Shown here in pieces: positions 56,457 through 64,000 of a stretch of 64,000 nucleotides of DNA. Every line of letters starts with the position of its first letter. The first letter of the stretch is position 1. The translations under genes and the position numbers were made by a program. Origin of the DNA: Rhizobium leguminosarum (GTDB lineage: Bacteria; Pseudomonadota; Alphaproteobacteria; Rhizobiales; Rhizobiaceae); contig NZ_MZMU01000002.1 in NCBI RefSeq assembly GCF_004123835.1, forward strand, positions 62,001 through 126,000. The letters are read 5' to 3'. The notes below the pieces were generated by a model that searched no databases, was not told the origin of the DNA, and saw only the letters and a list, made by a program, of their open reading frames with translations.

Positions 56457-57465
56457 CTTTCAGCCGGGCGCGGCGGCGCGCGTCTCGAATTATAAACAAA
56501 GCTTCCTTCACCCCGCCCTGGCCCCCAAGACCGCGAAGCGGACCACTGTTCGACCAATCGAACTCGAGCGCGAAATCACCAAGAAGGGCTGCGAAATAGG
56601 ATGAGTGGGAAACGGCTTCCGGCTGGCATTCGCACACCATGTCAGCGGCAATTTCCATCAGCGCGTATACGCCGATTCCCTTGGTCACCAAGAAATTTCG
56701 TGGCTTGCTGAAGGACTGCGGGATTAGTTCGGCGAAGGCGACCCAGAAATTGCGTACCGCCGCCGACGCGTCCTCGGCAGATATTTGCCGCTGAGCTTTG
56801 ACCCTCTTGAAAAACTGTTTTGCCGCCTTTTGCATCGTGCGCAACGATGCCCGTCTTTCCAATCCCGATGTCGCTTCCCCGCCGAGGTCAAGGCGCTGAT
56901 ACCATGGAGAAGAGGGTTCGTTGTTGAGAAACAGGGCGATAAACAGTTCCGGCCGCTCGGTTCCCAAATTGCCCGATAGCTGTGCGTCATGGTAGTCGAG
57001 TAGGCTCTTTGAAAGACCTTTGGCCTTTCCGTTGATGACATCAAAAATCGCGGTCTCTTCGCGCTCGCTCAGGCCGATGAAACACATAAACGGCAGCTCG
57101 ATATCCTGATCGGCAAGATAACCCAGCCGATGCTGGCAGTCGACCTGCGATAGAACGCGGGCGCCGTTCTGCAGCGATAGCTCAAACGCACCGCGCGCAA
57201 CCGGGCGAATGGCCCAAGCGCGGTCGTCACTCGGGCGGAGGTTAAACGTGAGTGGAATTGTCGTACTGCCCGGCTTCTGGATGTAACGACGAAAGTCGAG
57301 ACTGTGCTGCGGACTGAACCGACGCTGGTAGCCGCGCCCAGTCGTTTCATCCAGGACATCGGCAAAACTGAACGCGTGCAGGTCGCGTGCCGCTGCAAAG
57401 CCGAGAAGAACTTCCCGGCCTGCCGACGATCCTTTGATACAGGTCAAGATTGTTTTTGACGTCAT
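56443..57465 (-). CDS. DGQHR-type protein with variant DCQHR motif
   Basis: A 340-residue protein of the DGQHR (DndB/DpdB-like) superfamily. The core reads VLSQVDCQHRLGYLADQDIE, with Cys replacing the usual Gly in the DGQHR motif; upstream is FRRYIQKPGSTTIPLTFNLR, matching the family N-terminal layout, and EREETAIFDVINGKAKGLSK follows. DGQHR proteins occur in DNA phosphorothioation and 7-deazaguanine DNA modification clusters as regulators or DNA-binding components. I chose ATG 57465 (MTSKTILTC), preceded by GGGGAAGTAGGG, over 57528. A dyad lies just upstream of the ribosome-binding site. Confidence 0.75.
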   Translation of the reverse strand: MTSKTILTCIKGSSAGREVLLGFAAARDLHAFSFADVLDETTGRGYQRRFSPQHSLDFRRYIQKPGSTTIPLTFNLRPSDDRAWAIRPVARGAFELSLQNGARVLSQVDCQHRLGYLADQDIELPFMCFIGLSEREETAIFDVINGKAKGLSKSLLDYHDAQLSGNLGTERPELFIALFLNNEPSSPWYQRLDLGGEATSGLERRASLRTMQKAAKQFFKRVKAQRQISAEDASAAVRNFWVAFAELIPQSFSKPRNFLVTKGIGVYALMEIAADMVCECQPEAVSHSSYFAALLGDFALEFDWSNSGPLRGLGGQGGVKEALFIIRDARRRARLKVANG

Positions 57466-57477
57466 CCCTACTTCCCC

Positions 57478-57502
57478 ATTCTGCAGCGATCGACTGCAGA
57501 AT
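57478..57502 (-). promoter_or_regulatory. Perfect 9-bp dyad before the second DGQHR gene
   Basis: ATTCTGCAG and CTGCAGAAT flank a 7-base loop, about 12 bases before the ATG at 57465 and directly beside its ribosome-binding site. It may be an operator or an mRNA hairpin controlling translation. Confidence 0.5.
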
Positions 57503-57597
57503 TGCTGTGCAGGTAATGCAGATATCAAACTTCTACCGATTCCGCGATCACAAAATGTAACTGCGCGCGGCTTTTTCCCATGAACGTCCTACAGCTG

Positions 57598-59955
57598 TCA
57601 TGCAGCCGACGAAAGCTCATCCTCTTCAATAAGATATCGCTGCTTGGCGTCGACAGGTATTCGCTTTTCGATGTGCTCCTTGACGAGCTCGTGCACTCTG
57701 CTGACATAGGCGACTTGATCCTTGGATAGAGGCCCCTTTTCGGCATGATGAGTGACTGTCCGGGCCTTGTTCACTTTGGAAATCCAGCGAATGAGGCTCT
57801 CTCGCTTTCCTTTCCCGTAGAAATTGTAGTGGTCTTTGAAACTGTCCCAGTTGTTGCCGTAAAGGACAATGTCGGCGTAGTTGACCAGAAACAAATATTG
57901 CCAGCGCTCATAGAGCGTATTGCTGCTCTCATTGAAATTTCGGTCGCAATCGTTGCGGACATTTTTCGGGACACCTTGAACCCACCATGCGTCTTTCTCT
58001 TCACCGTATTTCGCTTTCAGAGTGTTGAGAACGTCGTTGAACAAAATCCGATTGATCTCATCGATCATGTCCTTGGCGCGTTTGGTGCCCTCCGCATCCT
58101 GACTTTCGAGGTATGCCTTGACTTCTGCTGGAGCGAACTGCGGCACCTTCTCAGCAATGATCGCCATAAGATGCAGACAGTTCTGATCGACGCTCGCGAG
58201 CGAACTGCCCCGGTTGCGGAAACGGGCAACGTCGCTTGGGTCCGCATGGCGGAAATAGTCTACGACTGGGCGAACGAGCGGGCGTACGGCATCGACAATT
58301 TCCTCGGGTTCCATCAACACACAGCGCGCGCCGTCCCGTTCGACAAAGTTGATGAGTTTCCGCAACAGGACGAGAAGCGCCCGCAGGCCGAGATTGGTGC
58401 AGAGGTACCCGCCCTTCGCATCACCGAGAGCCCAATGTTCAGACAGCGCCTCGGCGAAAACGTTGAAGTATATAGCAAGCGTGCGTGTTACCTTGTCCAT
58501 TGTCAGCTTCGGCGTGAGGCTGGTCTCGCTGAGCGGGCCAGGCTGCATGACGACTGGACCCGACTTGGTCGATTTTCCAACCTTACCGATGAGGTCGTTG
58601 CCGTCGATACCATCGGCGAGCGACGTCAACGTCAGGCATCTGAAATTGTTCTTCTCCTGGGCGACTGTCAGGATGCGGTCCTTGAATGGCGACCCTTTTG
58701 CACCATCCAGAAGAAGCACGGCTCTTGCGCAGATTGCCTCCAGCCGGCGCCTGGGATCCTCATGCTCGATATCGAGGTTCGAGACAATCTCGTTGACCAG
58801 ATTGCGTGACACCTTCACCTGCTGGCTGTTGATGTCGACGAACATCTGGATTTCGTCGCGGATGGGCATGTTCTCGTAGGCGAGAACGGACACGACGGAC
58901 CTGTCATCGGCCGCTTCGCGACGGGCATGCGCATAGCCATAGAGCCTATGCTGTCCGTCGATCACCCAAGCGGAGCCATATTGTCCCGGAAGAGTGAGGA
59001 TGCCGGTAGACGTGCCGCCGAAATTTTCCTGGACGTCAAAGTTCAGCTGGTTCTGCTTGATATTGACAACAATGTTGGTCGGGAAGGTACCGCCCTGGTC
59101 AATGTAACCGCCAATGGCTTTCAGACGGTTCGGCTTGACCATACGCTGATAGGACTCGAGGTCCCCATTTGAAGACTTCGCCATATGGCTGATGTAGGAA
59201 ATCCGCAGCAGGTCATGAGGAGAGATAAGAAAATTGTAAAAGGTCGTCTTGCCGACCCTACCACGCGTGGCGGGAACTCGGGTTCTCAGACCCTCGACCT
59301 TTTCTCCTTCAAGGTACCGGCCCAGAAACTGGAAGCGCGCGGCGGTTTTGAGAATATCGGTGAGCCGGCGGAAATAATTCAGATCATCCTCAGTGATAAT
59401 CGGCACGCCGGCCTCGGCGGCGCGGGCAGCGTCTGCCGAACGCGTATCAATGTTGCGGGTGGCGATAGCGAACTTGACCTTCAGTCTTGGTTCGCGGCCA
59501 TAGTGGGCATGGACCGCTTTGATGACATCTTCGCGGATGGCAGCGATTTTATCGAGCAGCGCTTTGACGGACTTCGAACTGGATTCTCTGGCATGTGTGC
59601 ACTCGACGATAAAGACGGTATCATCGTCTTTTGCAAAGACGTCGATCTGGCGTGCCGGCGCATTGTCGTTGACTTGGATCTTGAAGTTGCGGTCGGCATT
59701 GAGTTCCCGGAAGCCCATCCGAAAAAGAAGTGACCAAACGTCATCCTCAAGCTGTCGATCGATCGGTTTTGCCTTCGCCATTCGAACCGAGCGCTTGTTG
59801 CGCTTGGCAACCTTCCAGCCATCCGCCTCCTCGCCACTTATCTTCAGCGTCAGGCCATCCGCCGAGGTAGACGACACGGTTTTCTCATCAAAGGACTTCG
59901 AGCGCACAAGAGCTATTGTCTTGAGTTCATCTCCGACAGAAAGGCCAGATAACAT
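57598..59955 (-). CDS. Large DGQHR-domain protein with nuclease-like N-terminus
   Basis: A 785-residue protein. Residues 65-190 resemble a restriction-endonuclease-like fold: RQIDVFAKDDDTVFIVECTH supplies Asp and Glu of a PD-(D/E)xK-type site, with ECT where ExK is usual, and AIREDVIKAVHAHYG follows. The DGQHR core (AWVIDGQHRLYGYAHARREA, near residue 345) is exact. The second half is long and unassigned (ESSNTLYERWQYLFLVNYAD near the end). Full-length DndB is only about 400 residues, so this is an enlarged fusion. It probably heads the second unit, 132 bp upstream of the smaller DGQHR gene. Confidence 0.8.
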   Translation of the reverse strand: MLSGLSVGDELKTIALVRSKSFDEKTVSSTSADGLTLKISGEEADGWKVAKRNKRSVRMAKAKPIDRQLEDDVWSLLFRMGFRELNADRNFKIQVNDNAPARQIDVFAKDDDTVFIVECTHARESSSKSVKALLDKIAAIREDVIKAVHAHYGREPRLKVKFAIATRNIDTRSADAARAAEAGVPIITEDDLNYFRRLTDILKTAARFQFLGRYLEGEKVEGLRTRVPATRGRVGKTTFYNFLISPHDLLRISYISHMAKSSNGDLESYQRMVKPNRLKAIGGYIDQGGTFPTNIVVNIKQNQLNFDVQENFGGTSTGILTLPGQYGSAWVIDGQHRLYGYAHARREAADDRSVVSVLAYENMPIRDEIQMFVDINSQQVKVSRNLVNEIVSNLDIEHEDPRRRLEAICARAVLLLDGAKGSPFKDRILTVAQEKNNFRCLTLTSLADGIDGNDLIGKVGKSTKSGPVVMQPGPLSETSLTPKLTMDKVTRTLAIYFNVFAEALSEHWALGDAKGGYLCTNLGLRALLVLLRKLINFVERDGARCVLMEPEEIVDAVRPLVRPVVDYFRHADPSDVARFRNRGSSLASVDQNCLHLMAIIAEKVPQFAPAEVKAYLESQDAEGTKRAKDMIDEINRILFNDVLNTLKAKYGEEKDAWWVQGVPKNVRNDCDRNFNESSNTLYERWQYLFLVNYADIVLYGNNWDSFKDHYNFYGKGKRESLIRWISKVNKARTVTHHAEKGPLSKDQVAYVSRVHELVKEHIEKRIPVDAKQRYLIEEDELSSAA

Positions 59956-60352
59956 TCAAATGATCCGTTCAGTGCAAATTAATCCCATGATTGTGTATTC
60001 AAGTTAAACTTGCGTCTAGCCGAATTGAGATATTTGCTGAGTTGAGCACAAGAACTTTCGTTAATCGAATGCTTCGGGTCGCAATCCGGGAAACTCTCGA
60101 TCCCACATTCTATCGCTTACTGCCAAAGCTTTGTGAGCGAATACGCCCTAAAGTTGTCATTCATGCCATCTTTCGGCGAAGGCCCAGCGATGGCAATGGA
60201 CAAGGCATCACATCATTTCTCAGAGTATAGACACAGCGGAATTACGGACTGGCCGTATCGACTGCTCCGATCGGACCATTCGTGCGAGCAGTTGCAGACG
60301 TGGTTAATCCAAAGGCTTAAGATTCACATATGCCGAGCTGCAAAAAACTAGC
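59956..60352. other. Gap between two defence-type transcription units
   Basis: About 400 bp without a supported gene, likely holding the promoter for the 785-aa gene. A small dyad CAAGT-TAA-ACTTG lies at 60000-60012, about 45 bp before that ATG, a possible operator. Confidence 0.4.
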
Positions 60353-61315
60353 TCAGCATAGTAGCGAATCCACATAGCCACTTCCGAGGTGTGTGAGGAT
60401 CGGCCGGCACTTCTCCGGTTTGAACTGGGGATGCTGGATCGTCGCCAAGGCTAAGGCGCCATCTTTTGCCTCCAGCATCGGAAGCGTCAGCATATCCTCG
60501 GTCGTCTGGCGATTGACGCCGGCAAACACAAGATCCTCCGCCAGGAATTCGAAAGCGAAATGGACCATACGCGCTTGCTGATGGCCGGTGTATGCGACAG
60601 GCGGAAGACAGCGCAACTCGAATCCCTGCGCCTGGGCGATCTGGCCCATCAAGACCGGGACGATTGCCTTCAAGCGATATTCCACTTCACCAGGACCGCG
60701 CGCGAGGTACCATGCGATAGTTCCCGCCGGATCCTGACGTTGGAGCCGGTCAAGGTAGTCGGCAATATTCGGGCCCACCGTATTGCGGACGTTGACCGTC
60801 AACAGAAGAATGAAACTGTGTCCTCGCTGACGCTCCGCGAGCTTTCGCAGCGCGTCCAATCGCGGTGCCTCGCCGGTCTTCTTTTGGACGAAGCCGAGCC
60901 CACCATCGAAGTCGAAATTGTGTAGGTCATAATGAAAACGCGCGGTTTCGACAGGCCCCGTACTCGACCGAATCGGTCGCATGGCATAGTCGTCAAGTCC
61001 TTGAACAACGATGTTGCCAATATCGCCCCTGAGAATCTGAAGCCCGTCGGAAAGGTTCGCTTTTAACGCATTGCTCATAAGCTGTGCGGCAGCATCGTCG
61101 GCCGCTTCACGCTTTTCGGCAGCCCTGGGATTTTCCTCAACGGCAGTCCGCCGGTCATCCAACTGGTCTTTCCAGGCAAGCAAGTCCAGCATTCGGGGGC
61201 CTGGCAAACCAAAGTAGGTCAGCTTCCTTTGAACCACGTTTGTCCAGGCCGTGATCAATGGAAGGTCCCATGCAAGCCGCACGGCAATTTTGTTTTCGGA
61301 ATCAGCAAATGGCAT
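60353..61315 (-). CDS. Unknown protein in the GHKL-Gp37/68 unit
   Basis: A 320-residue soluble protein that I do not recognise. Visible features are WDLPLITAWTNVVQRKLTYF at the N-terminus, a charged helical stretch near 50-75, HYDLHNFDFDGGLGFVQKKT near 130-150, and GFELRCLPPVAYTGHQQARM near 235. No signal peptide, membrane helix or standard catalytic motif is obvious. The start lies 6 bp after the stop of the GHKL gene, so it is co-transcribed with it and probably works with it. Confidence 0.7.
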   Translation of the reverse strand: MPFADSENKIAVRLAWDLPLITAWTNVVQRKLTYFGLPGPRMLDLLAWKDQLDDRRTAVEENPRAAEKREAADDAAAQLMSNALKANLSDGLQILRGDIGNIVVQGLDDYAMRPIRSSTGPVETARFHYDLHNFDFDGGLGFVQKKTGEAPRLDALRKLAERQRGHSFILLLTVNVRNTVGPNIADYLDRLQRQDPAGTIAWYLARGPGEVEYRLKAIVPVLMGQIAQAQGFELRCLPPVAYTGHQQARMVHFAFEFLAEDLVFAGVNRQTTEDMLTLPMLEAKDGALALATIQHPQFKPEKCRPILTHLGSGYVDSLLC

Positions 61316-61321
61316 GATGCA

Positions 61322-63115
61322 TCAACCCAGATCGCTGGCGTCGGAAAGGCGTTCGGCGAAATAGGTCACGAAGCGCCGGTACTCGGCGCTGTGCACTGGA
61401 AGAAGATCATCAAGCGCATTCTGGAAGAGTTCGAGCAATTTCGTCGCTTGCGGGTTCAACTCGATACTGTTTTCGGAAAACAAGGTTTCAAGCCTGGGTG
61501 GCTTCACTGGCGTCGGCGCTGGTGGCGGCGTTGTCGGGTGATCCGACTGCTCGCTCGAACTGCTTTCTGCCGAATGCCGTCGCTTCGCCACTTCAGAGCC
61601 CGGGTTCTCGAGCAGCCGTTTCGTTGCTTTCAACAAACCTTTTGAGCGTGAGATCAGGCCGTCCGTCGAAGCGACAAGCGGCGCGTTGTCCTTGACCGCT
61701 CGCTTGCGCTGAGTGAGATCCTCAATGAGGTTACTCAACTGGGTCACCCTTTCGAGGTCGGACTCATCGAGGATGCGTTCATCCCCCGCACTTCGGTTGA
61801 AATCTAGCTCCAATTTATCCAGCAACTCCGCATTCTTTTGAATTGCTTCTTCTGCCTTTGCCGTCGCCTGAAACTTCTCAGCAGCGGGCTTTAGAGCCGT
61901 GCGGAAATCATCAAGGATCGAAACCTCGAGAGCCGTTTTGGACGCGCTGGTCTCGAAATCGTTTCTTTCCGCATTGGGAATAACCGTCGGGTCGACAACG
62001 TAGACCTCGCCGGTGAACCATGGATACAGCTGAACCCTTGGGAAGAGCGCTCTGAGTTTGTCCCGGTCGCCGATCGAGAATCCCTTGACCTTGTAAATGA
62101 ACCCTTCGAACTGCGGCTTGTCGTTTGCAGATTCCAGACGTTTGCGCTTTTGGTTCAAGCAAGCCCAGTAAAATGCCACAGTCTGTCCCCCACTGTTTCT
62201 GACCTCGCGAAACAGTGGGGCAGCAAGTGTGAGATTTAGGGCGGGCGGATCCTTCTTGTCACGATCCGGATCATCGGCATATTCCGCCAGCTGTTGGTGG
62301 GTCGGACCGTATTTCTGCACCACCTCTTCGGGTTGACCATCAAGCTGCAGCCTCACCAGAACCGTTTGATACCCTGGCACGACTTCGCGAAGACGCGCGT
62401 CAATAGCAGCGCCAAACTGGAAGGAGGGAGAAAACGCGATGGGAAGATTTTGCAAAAGATACTCGCGCAGGCGACGACGGTCTGCCATCAAGGCGATGTG
62501 TTCCGGTTGGATATCACGCAATTCCACGGTCGTGTAATGCGTAGCCGGATCTTCGTCATCAAGCTTGGCAATCGTCGTATGGGCACTGAGCAGGTCAATT
62601 AGTGACGTGCGCGAGGAGTCCGGATCGTTCCTCTCCCTTTCCAGCTGCTCCTTCATACGGGCAAATTCGAACGCAAGCCGCAGTACCTCTGGGCTCCCCG
62701 CCTGCTTCGAGGTTACAAGGAGGCGGCGGCATAGATCGAACCCGGAATAGATACCAATGCCGCGGAAGCCAACATGCTGGGTGATGGATTTTGGCGAGAG
62801 GCCGAATTTCTTCGCCTCAAGCAGTTCGGGAAGTCCCATGCCCACGCCGGTGTCGAAAATCATCGCCGTGTTGCCGGTGATTTTGATGGTGAGTTCTTTG
62901 GCCTTCGCATCCACGGCGTTTTGCGCATATTCTCGCAAGCAGTCGAGCGGGTTGGTATAAAGACCCTTTGACAGGATTGCGATCAACTCGCCGCCGATGT
63001 CCCCGCTGGCAAGTGGCAGATTAACCGGCTTGGAGCTGGACGCCGCGAGCTGCTCACTTATTTGATCCAATAGTGACAGCTGTTCGCTCGAACTCAAATT
63101 TTTCTGGCTTGGCAT
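61322..63115 (-). CDS. GHKL (Hsp90-like) ATP-binding protein, first unit
   Basis: A 597-residue protein from the ATG at 63115 (MPSQKNLSS). The N-terminal GHKL domain has the N-box CLREYAQNAVDAKAKEL, MIFDTGVGM (D-box; preceding loop short) and GFRGIGIYSGFDLCRR (G-box). Near residue 380 the block TGEVYVVDPTVIPNAERNDF matches the other GHKL protein at 53242. The C-terminal third is highly charged with coiled-coil character, then a Pro-rich linker (HPTTPPPAPTPVKPPR). It lies 7 bp after the Gp37/Gp68 gene stop, in one operon with it. An ATP-driven clamp or sensor role is inferred. Confidence 0.8.
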   Translation of the reverse strand: MPSQKNLSSSEQLSLLDQISEQLAASSSKPVNLPLASGDIGGELIAILSKGLYTNPLDCLREYAQNAVDAKAKELTIKITGNTAMIFDTGVGMGLPELLEAKKFGLSPKSITQHVGFRGIGIYSGFDLCRRLLVTSKQAGSPEVLRLAFEFARMKEQLERERNDPDSSRTSLIDLLSAHTTIAKLDDEDPATHYTTVELRDIQPEHIALMADRRRLREYLLQNLPIAFSPSFQFGAAIDARLREVVPGYQTVLVRLQLDGQPEEVVQKYGPTHQQLAEYADDPDRDKKDPPALNLTLAAPLFREVRNSGGQTVAFYWACLNQKRKRLESANDKPQFEGFIYKVKGFSIGDRDKLRALFPRVQLYPWFTGEVYVVDPTVIPNAERNDFETSASKTALEVSILDDFRTALKPAAEKFQATAKAEEAIQKNAELLDKLELDFNRSAGDERILDESDLERVTQLSNLIEDLTQRKRAVKDNAPLVASTDGLISRSKGLLKATKRLLENPGSEVAKRRHSAESSSSEQSDHPTTPPPAPTPVKPPRLETLFSENSIELNPQATKLLELFQNALDDLLPVHSAEYRRFVTYFAERLSDASDLG

Positions 63116-63122
63116 GTCGCTC

Positions 63123-63899
63123 TTATCCCTGCGCGGCGCTCGCGTTTTCGAATGCTCTCGCGAGCGGCGTCTCGTCCCATGTACGGCCGTTATAAACACG
63201 CCCGCTCAATTTTTTGTTTACTCCACCCCATTGCTTGAAGAAAAAGGCCGCGCCTGCCGCAGCGCATTGGGCATGGATCTCGTCGATCCAGTGCTGGTCG
63301 ATCGGACGGGCGCCCGGCCCGGACTCGCCACCGACGATCGCCCATTGTATCCCCTCCAATCGTACGCCTTCGACCGGGCCAAGCAGGGGTTCAAATGACA
63401 CAAAGCGGACTTTCGCCGGAACAGATCTGAGTGCTTCTATCCGGTGGGCTACTTGCTGGTCCTCGACACTTGTTCCCAACCACACATTGTCAAGCAATTG
63501 GAGGTGATGTGTGGTCATTTCGAGCATGCGGTCCGGCCGTTTAGTCAGGATCTGATAGGTGTGGTGCGGCGTACGACGCATGACCTCCCACACCTTTCCC
63601 ACAAAGGACAACGGCACGCTTGGATGGAACAGATCGGACATCGAATTTACGAAAATAAGGCGCGGTTTGCGCCATCGCTCCGGAAGAAGAAGGGCCGCTT
63701 CATCAAGTACCACGTCGCCGGTCCACTTCGCGCGTCCTCCCGTTTTGCGCGTCAGCCCTTGATATTTATCGACCCCCATGGCCTCCAGCCGGGCTGCCAT
63801 CCGCATGGCATAGCAGTTTGTGCAACCCGCGCTCATGATTGAGCAACCGGCAACAGGGTTCCAGGTAACGTCGGTCCATTCTATCTTTGTCTCGGACAT
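63123..63899 (-). CDS. Phage Gp37/Gp68-family (DUF5131) protein
   Basis: A 258-residue protein of the phage Gp37/Gp68 family: TKIEWTDVTWNPVAGCSIMS, then AGCTNCYAMRMAARLEAMG. The three cysteines (C-x7-C-x2-C) resemble a metal-cluster site, and the family is often described as radical SAM-like. NSMSDLFHPSVPL, TKRPDRM and WLGTSVEDQ are conserved. The molecular function is unknown; it recurs beside accessory and defence genes in bacteria and phages. It is followed by the GHKL gene after 7 bp and preceded by the end of another gene on the same strand. Confidence 0.85.
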   Translation of the reverse strand: MSETKIEWTDVTWNPVAGCSIMSAGCTNCYAMRMAARLEAMGVDKYQGLTRKTGGRAKWTGDVVLDEAALLLPERWRKPRLIFVNSMSDLFHPSVPLSFVGKVWEVMRRTPHHTYQILTKRPDRMLEMTTHHLQLLDNVWLGTSVEDQQVAHRIEALRSVPAKVRFVSFEPLLGPVEGVRLEGIQWAIVGGESGPGARPIDQHWIDEIHAQCAAAGAAFFFKQWGGVNKKLSGRVYNGRTWDETPLARAFENASAAQG

Positions 63900-63920
63900 T
63901 GCCTTGCCCTTTCGGTCGAG

Positions 63921-64000
63921 TCATTCGATCAGATTGTTCATTTCAGTCCTGAGCATAGTCAGCTGCAGATCCGTTTTTCCAGCGGCGATTTGATCCAGTC
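63921..64000 (-). CDS. Partial C-terminus of an upstream gene of the same unit
   Basis: A minus-strand frame entering from the right edge reads LDQIAAGKTDLQLTMLRTEM, then NNLIE and a stop at 63921-63923, 21 bp before the Gp37/Gp68 start. It has helical, protein-like composition but is too short to identify. The operon therefore probably extends beyond the window. Confidence 0.35.
   Translation of the reverse strand, partial: LDQIAAGKTDLQLTMLRTEMNNLIE

Noticed and set aside
57745..58809. 354-codon plus-strand frame
   Set aside because: Antisense to the large DGQHR gene and without recognisable domains.
59991..60230. 79-codon ORF in the gap between defence units
   Set aside because: No ribosome-binding site or recognisable protein, and it lies where a promoter is expected.
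53242..63899. Assignment of the block as a Dnd, Ssp or Dpd DNA-modification system
   Set aside because: DGQHR proteins are shared with those systems, but none of their cysteine desulfurase, sulfurtransferase, nickase or TGT-like genes is visible in the window.

Overview
The window looks like part of an alphaproteobacterial genome, most likely Rhizobiaceae (Agrobacterium, Rhizobium, Ensifer or Shinella type). The grounds are an imuA-imuB-dnaE2 mutagenesis operon with a GTTC-N7-GTTC LexA box, a D-tartrate dehydratase very like the Bradyrhizobium enzyme, a tripartite tricarboxylate transporter, many LysR-family regulators and GC-rich codon use. No rRNA, tRNA, insertion sequence or CRISPR array was recognised. 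The many decayed gene fragments suggest an accessory replicon or a plastic chromosomal region.

1-19 kb: small redox and detoxification units. These are a partial MarR-like regulator divergent from a DUF417 membrane protein, a hydrolase-OsmC fusion coupled to a YeeE/YedE sulfur transporter, an exported P460-type cytochrome, a Tat-exported metallo-beta-lactamase-fold enzyme, an epoxide hydrolase, an isochorismatase-like hydrolase, a nitroreductase, an SDR, two LysR regulators, an HxlR regulator with a divergent NADP-reductase-like gene and its frameshifted tandem copy, and a flavin monooxygenase. Between them lie remnants of grxC, an SDR, tetR/doxX, a DUF3883 protein and a lacI-type gene. Two duplicated non-coding elements sit upstream of different genes here.

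19-26 kb: a tartrate module. On the minus strand the order is tctC-tctB-tctA, tartrate dehydrogenase and D-tartrate dehydratase (tarD), with a divergent LysR gene.

26-38 kb: catabolic units. A dimethylglycine/sarcosine-type dehydrogenase is followed by etfB, etfA and purU, with a divergent GcvA-like regulator. Next comes a polar amino acid ABC transporter operon with an Asp/Glu racemase-family gene and an aldo/keto reductase.

38.6-46.6 kb: an SOS mutagenesis and repair island: imuA-imuB-dnaE2, a divergent SRAP gene and dinB. A LexA box is visible between imuA and the SRAP gene, and a degenerate one lies before dinB.

46.8-64 kb: a probable defence island. After an exported CxxCH protein and a decayed methyltransferase come a possible pPIWI-associating nuclease-like gene, a DUF6236-like gene and an orphan RelA/SpoT-synthetase-domain protein. 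A large minus-strand block then follows: a Gp37/Gp68-family protein, a GHKL (Hsp90-like) ATPase and an unknown protein in one tight unit; then a 785-aa DGQHR protein with a nuclease-like N-terminus, a second DGQHR-like protein, a radical SAM enzyme and a second GHKL ATPase in another. I do not recognise this combination as a named defence or DNA-modification system; it is the main candidate for something undescribed.
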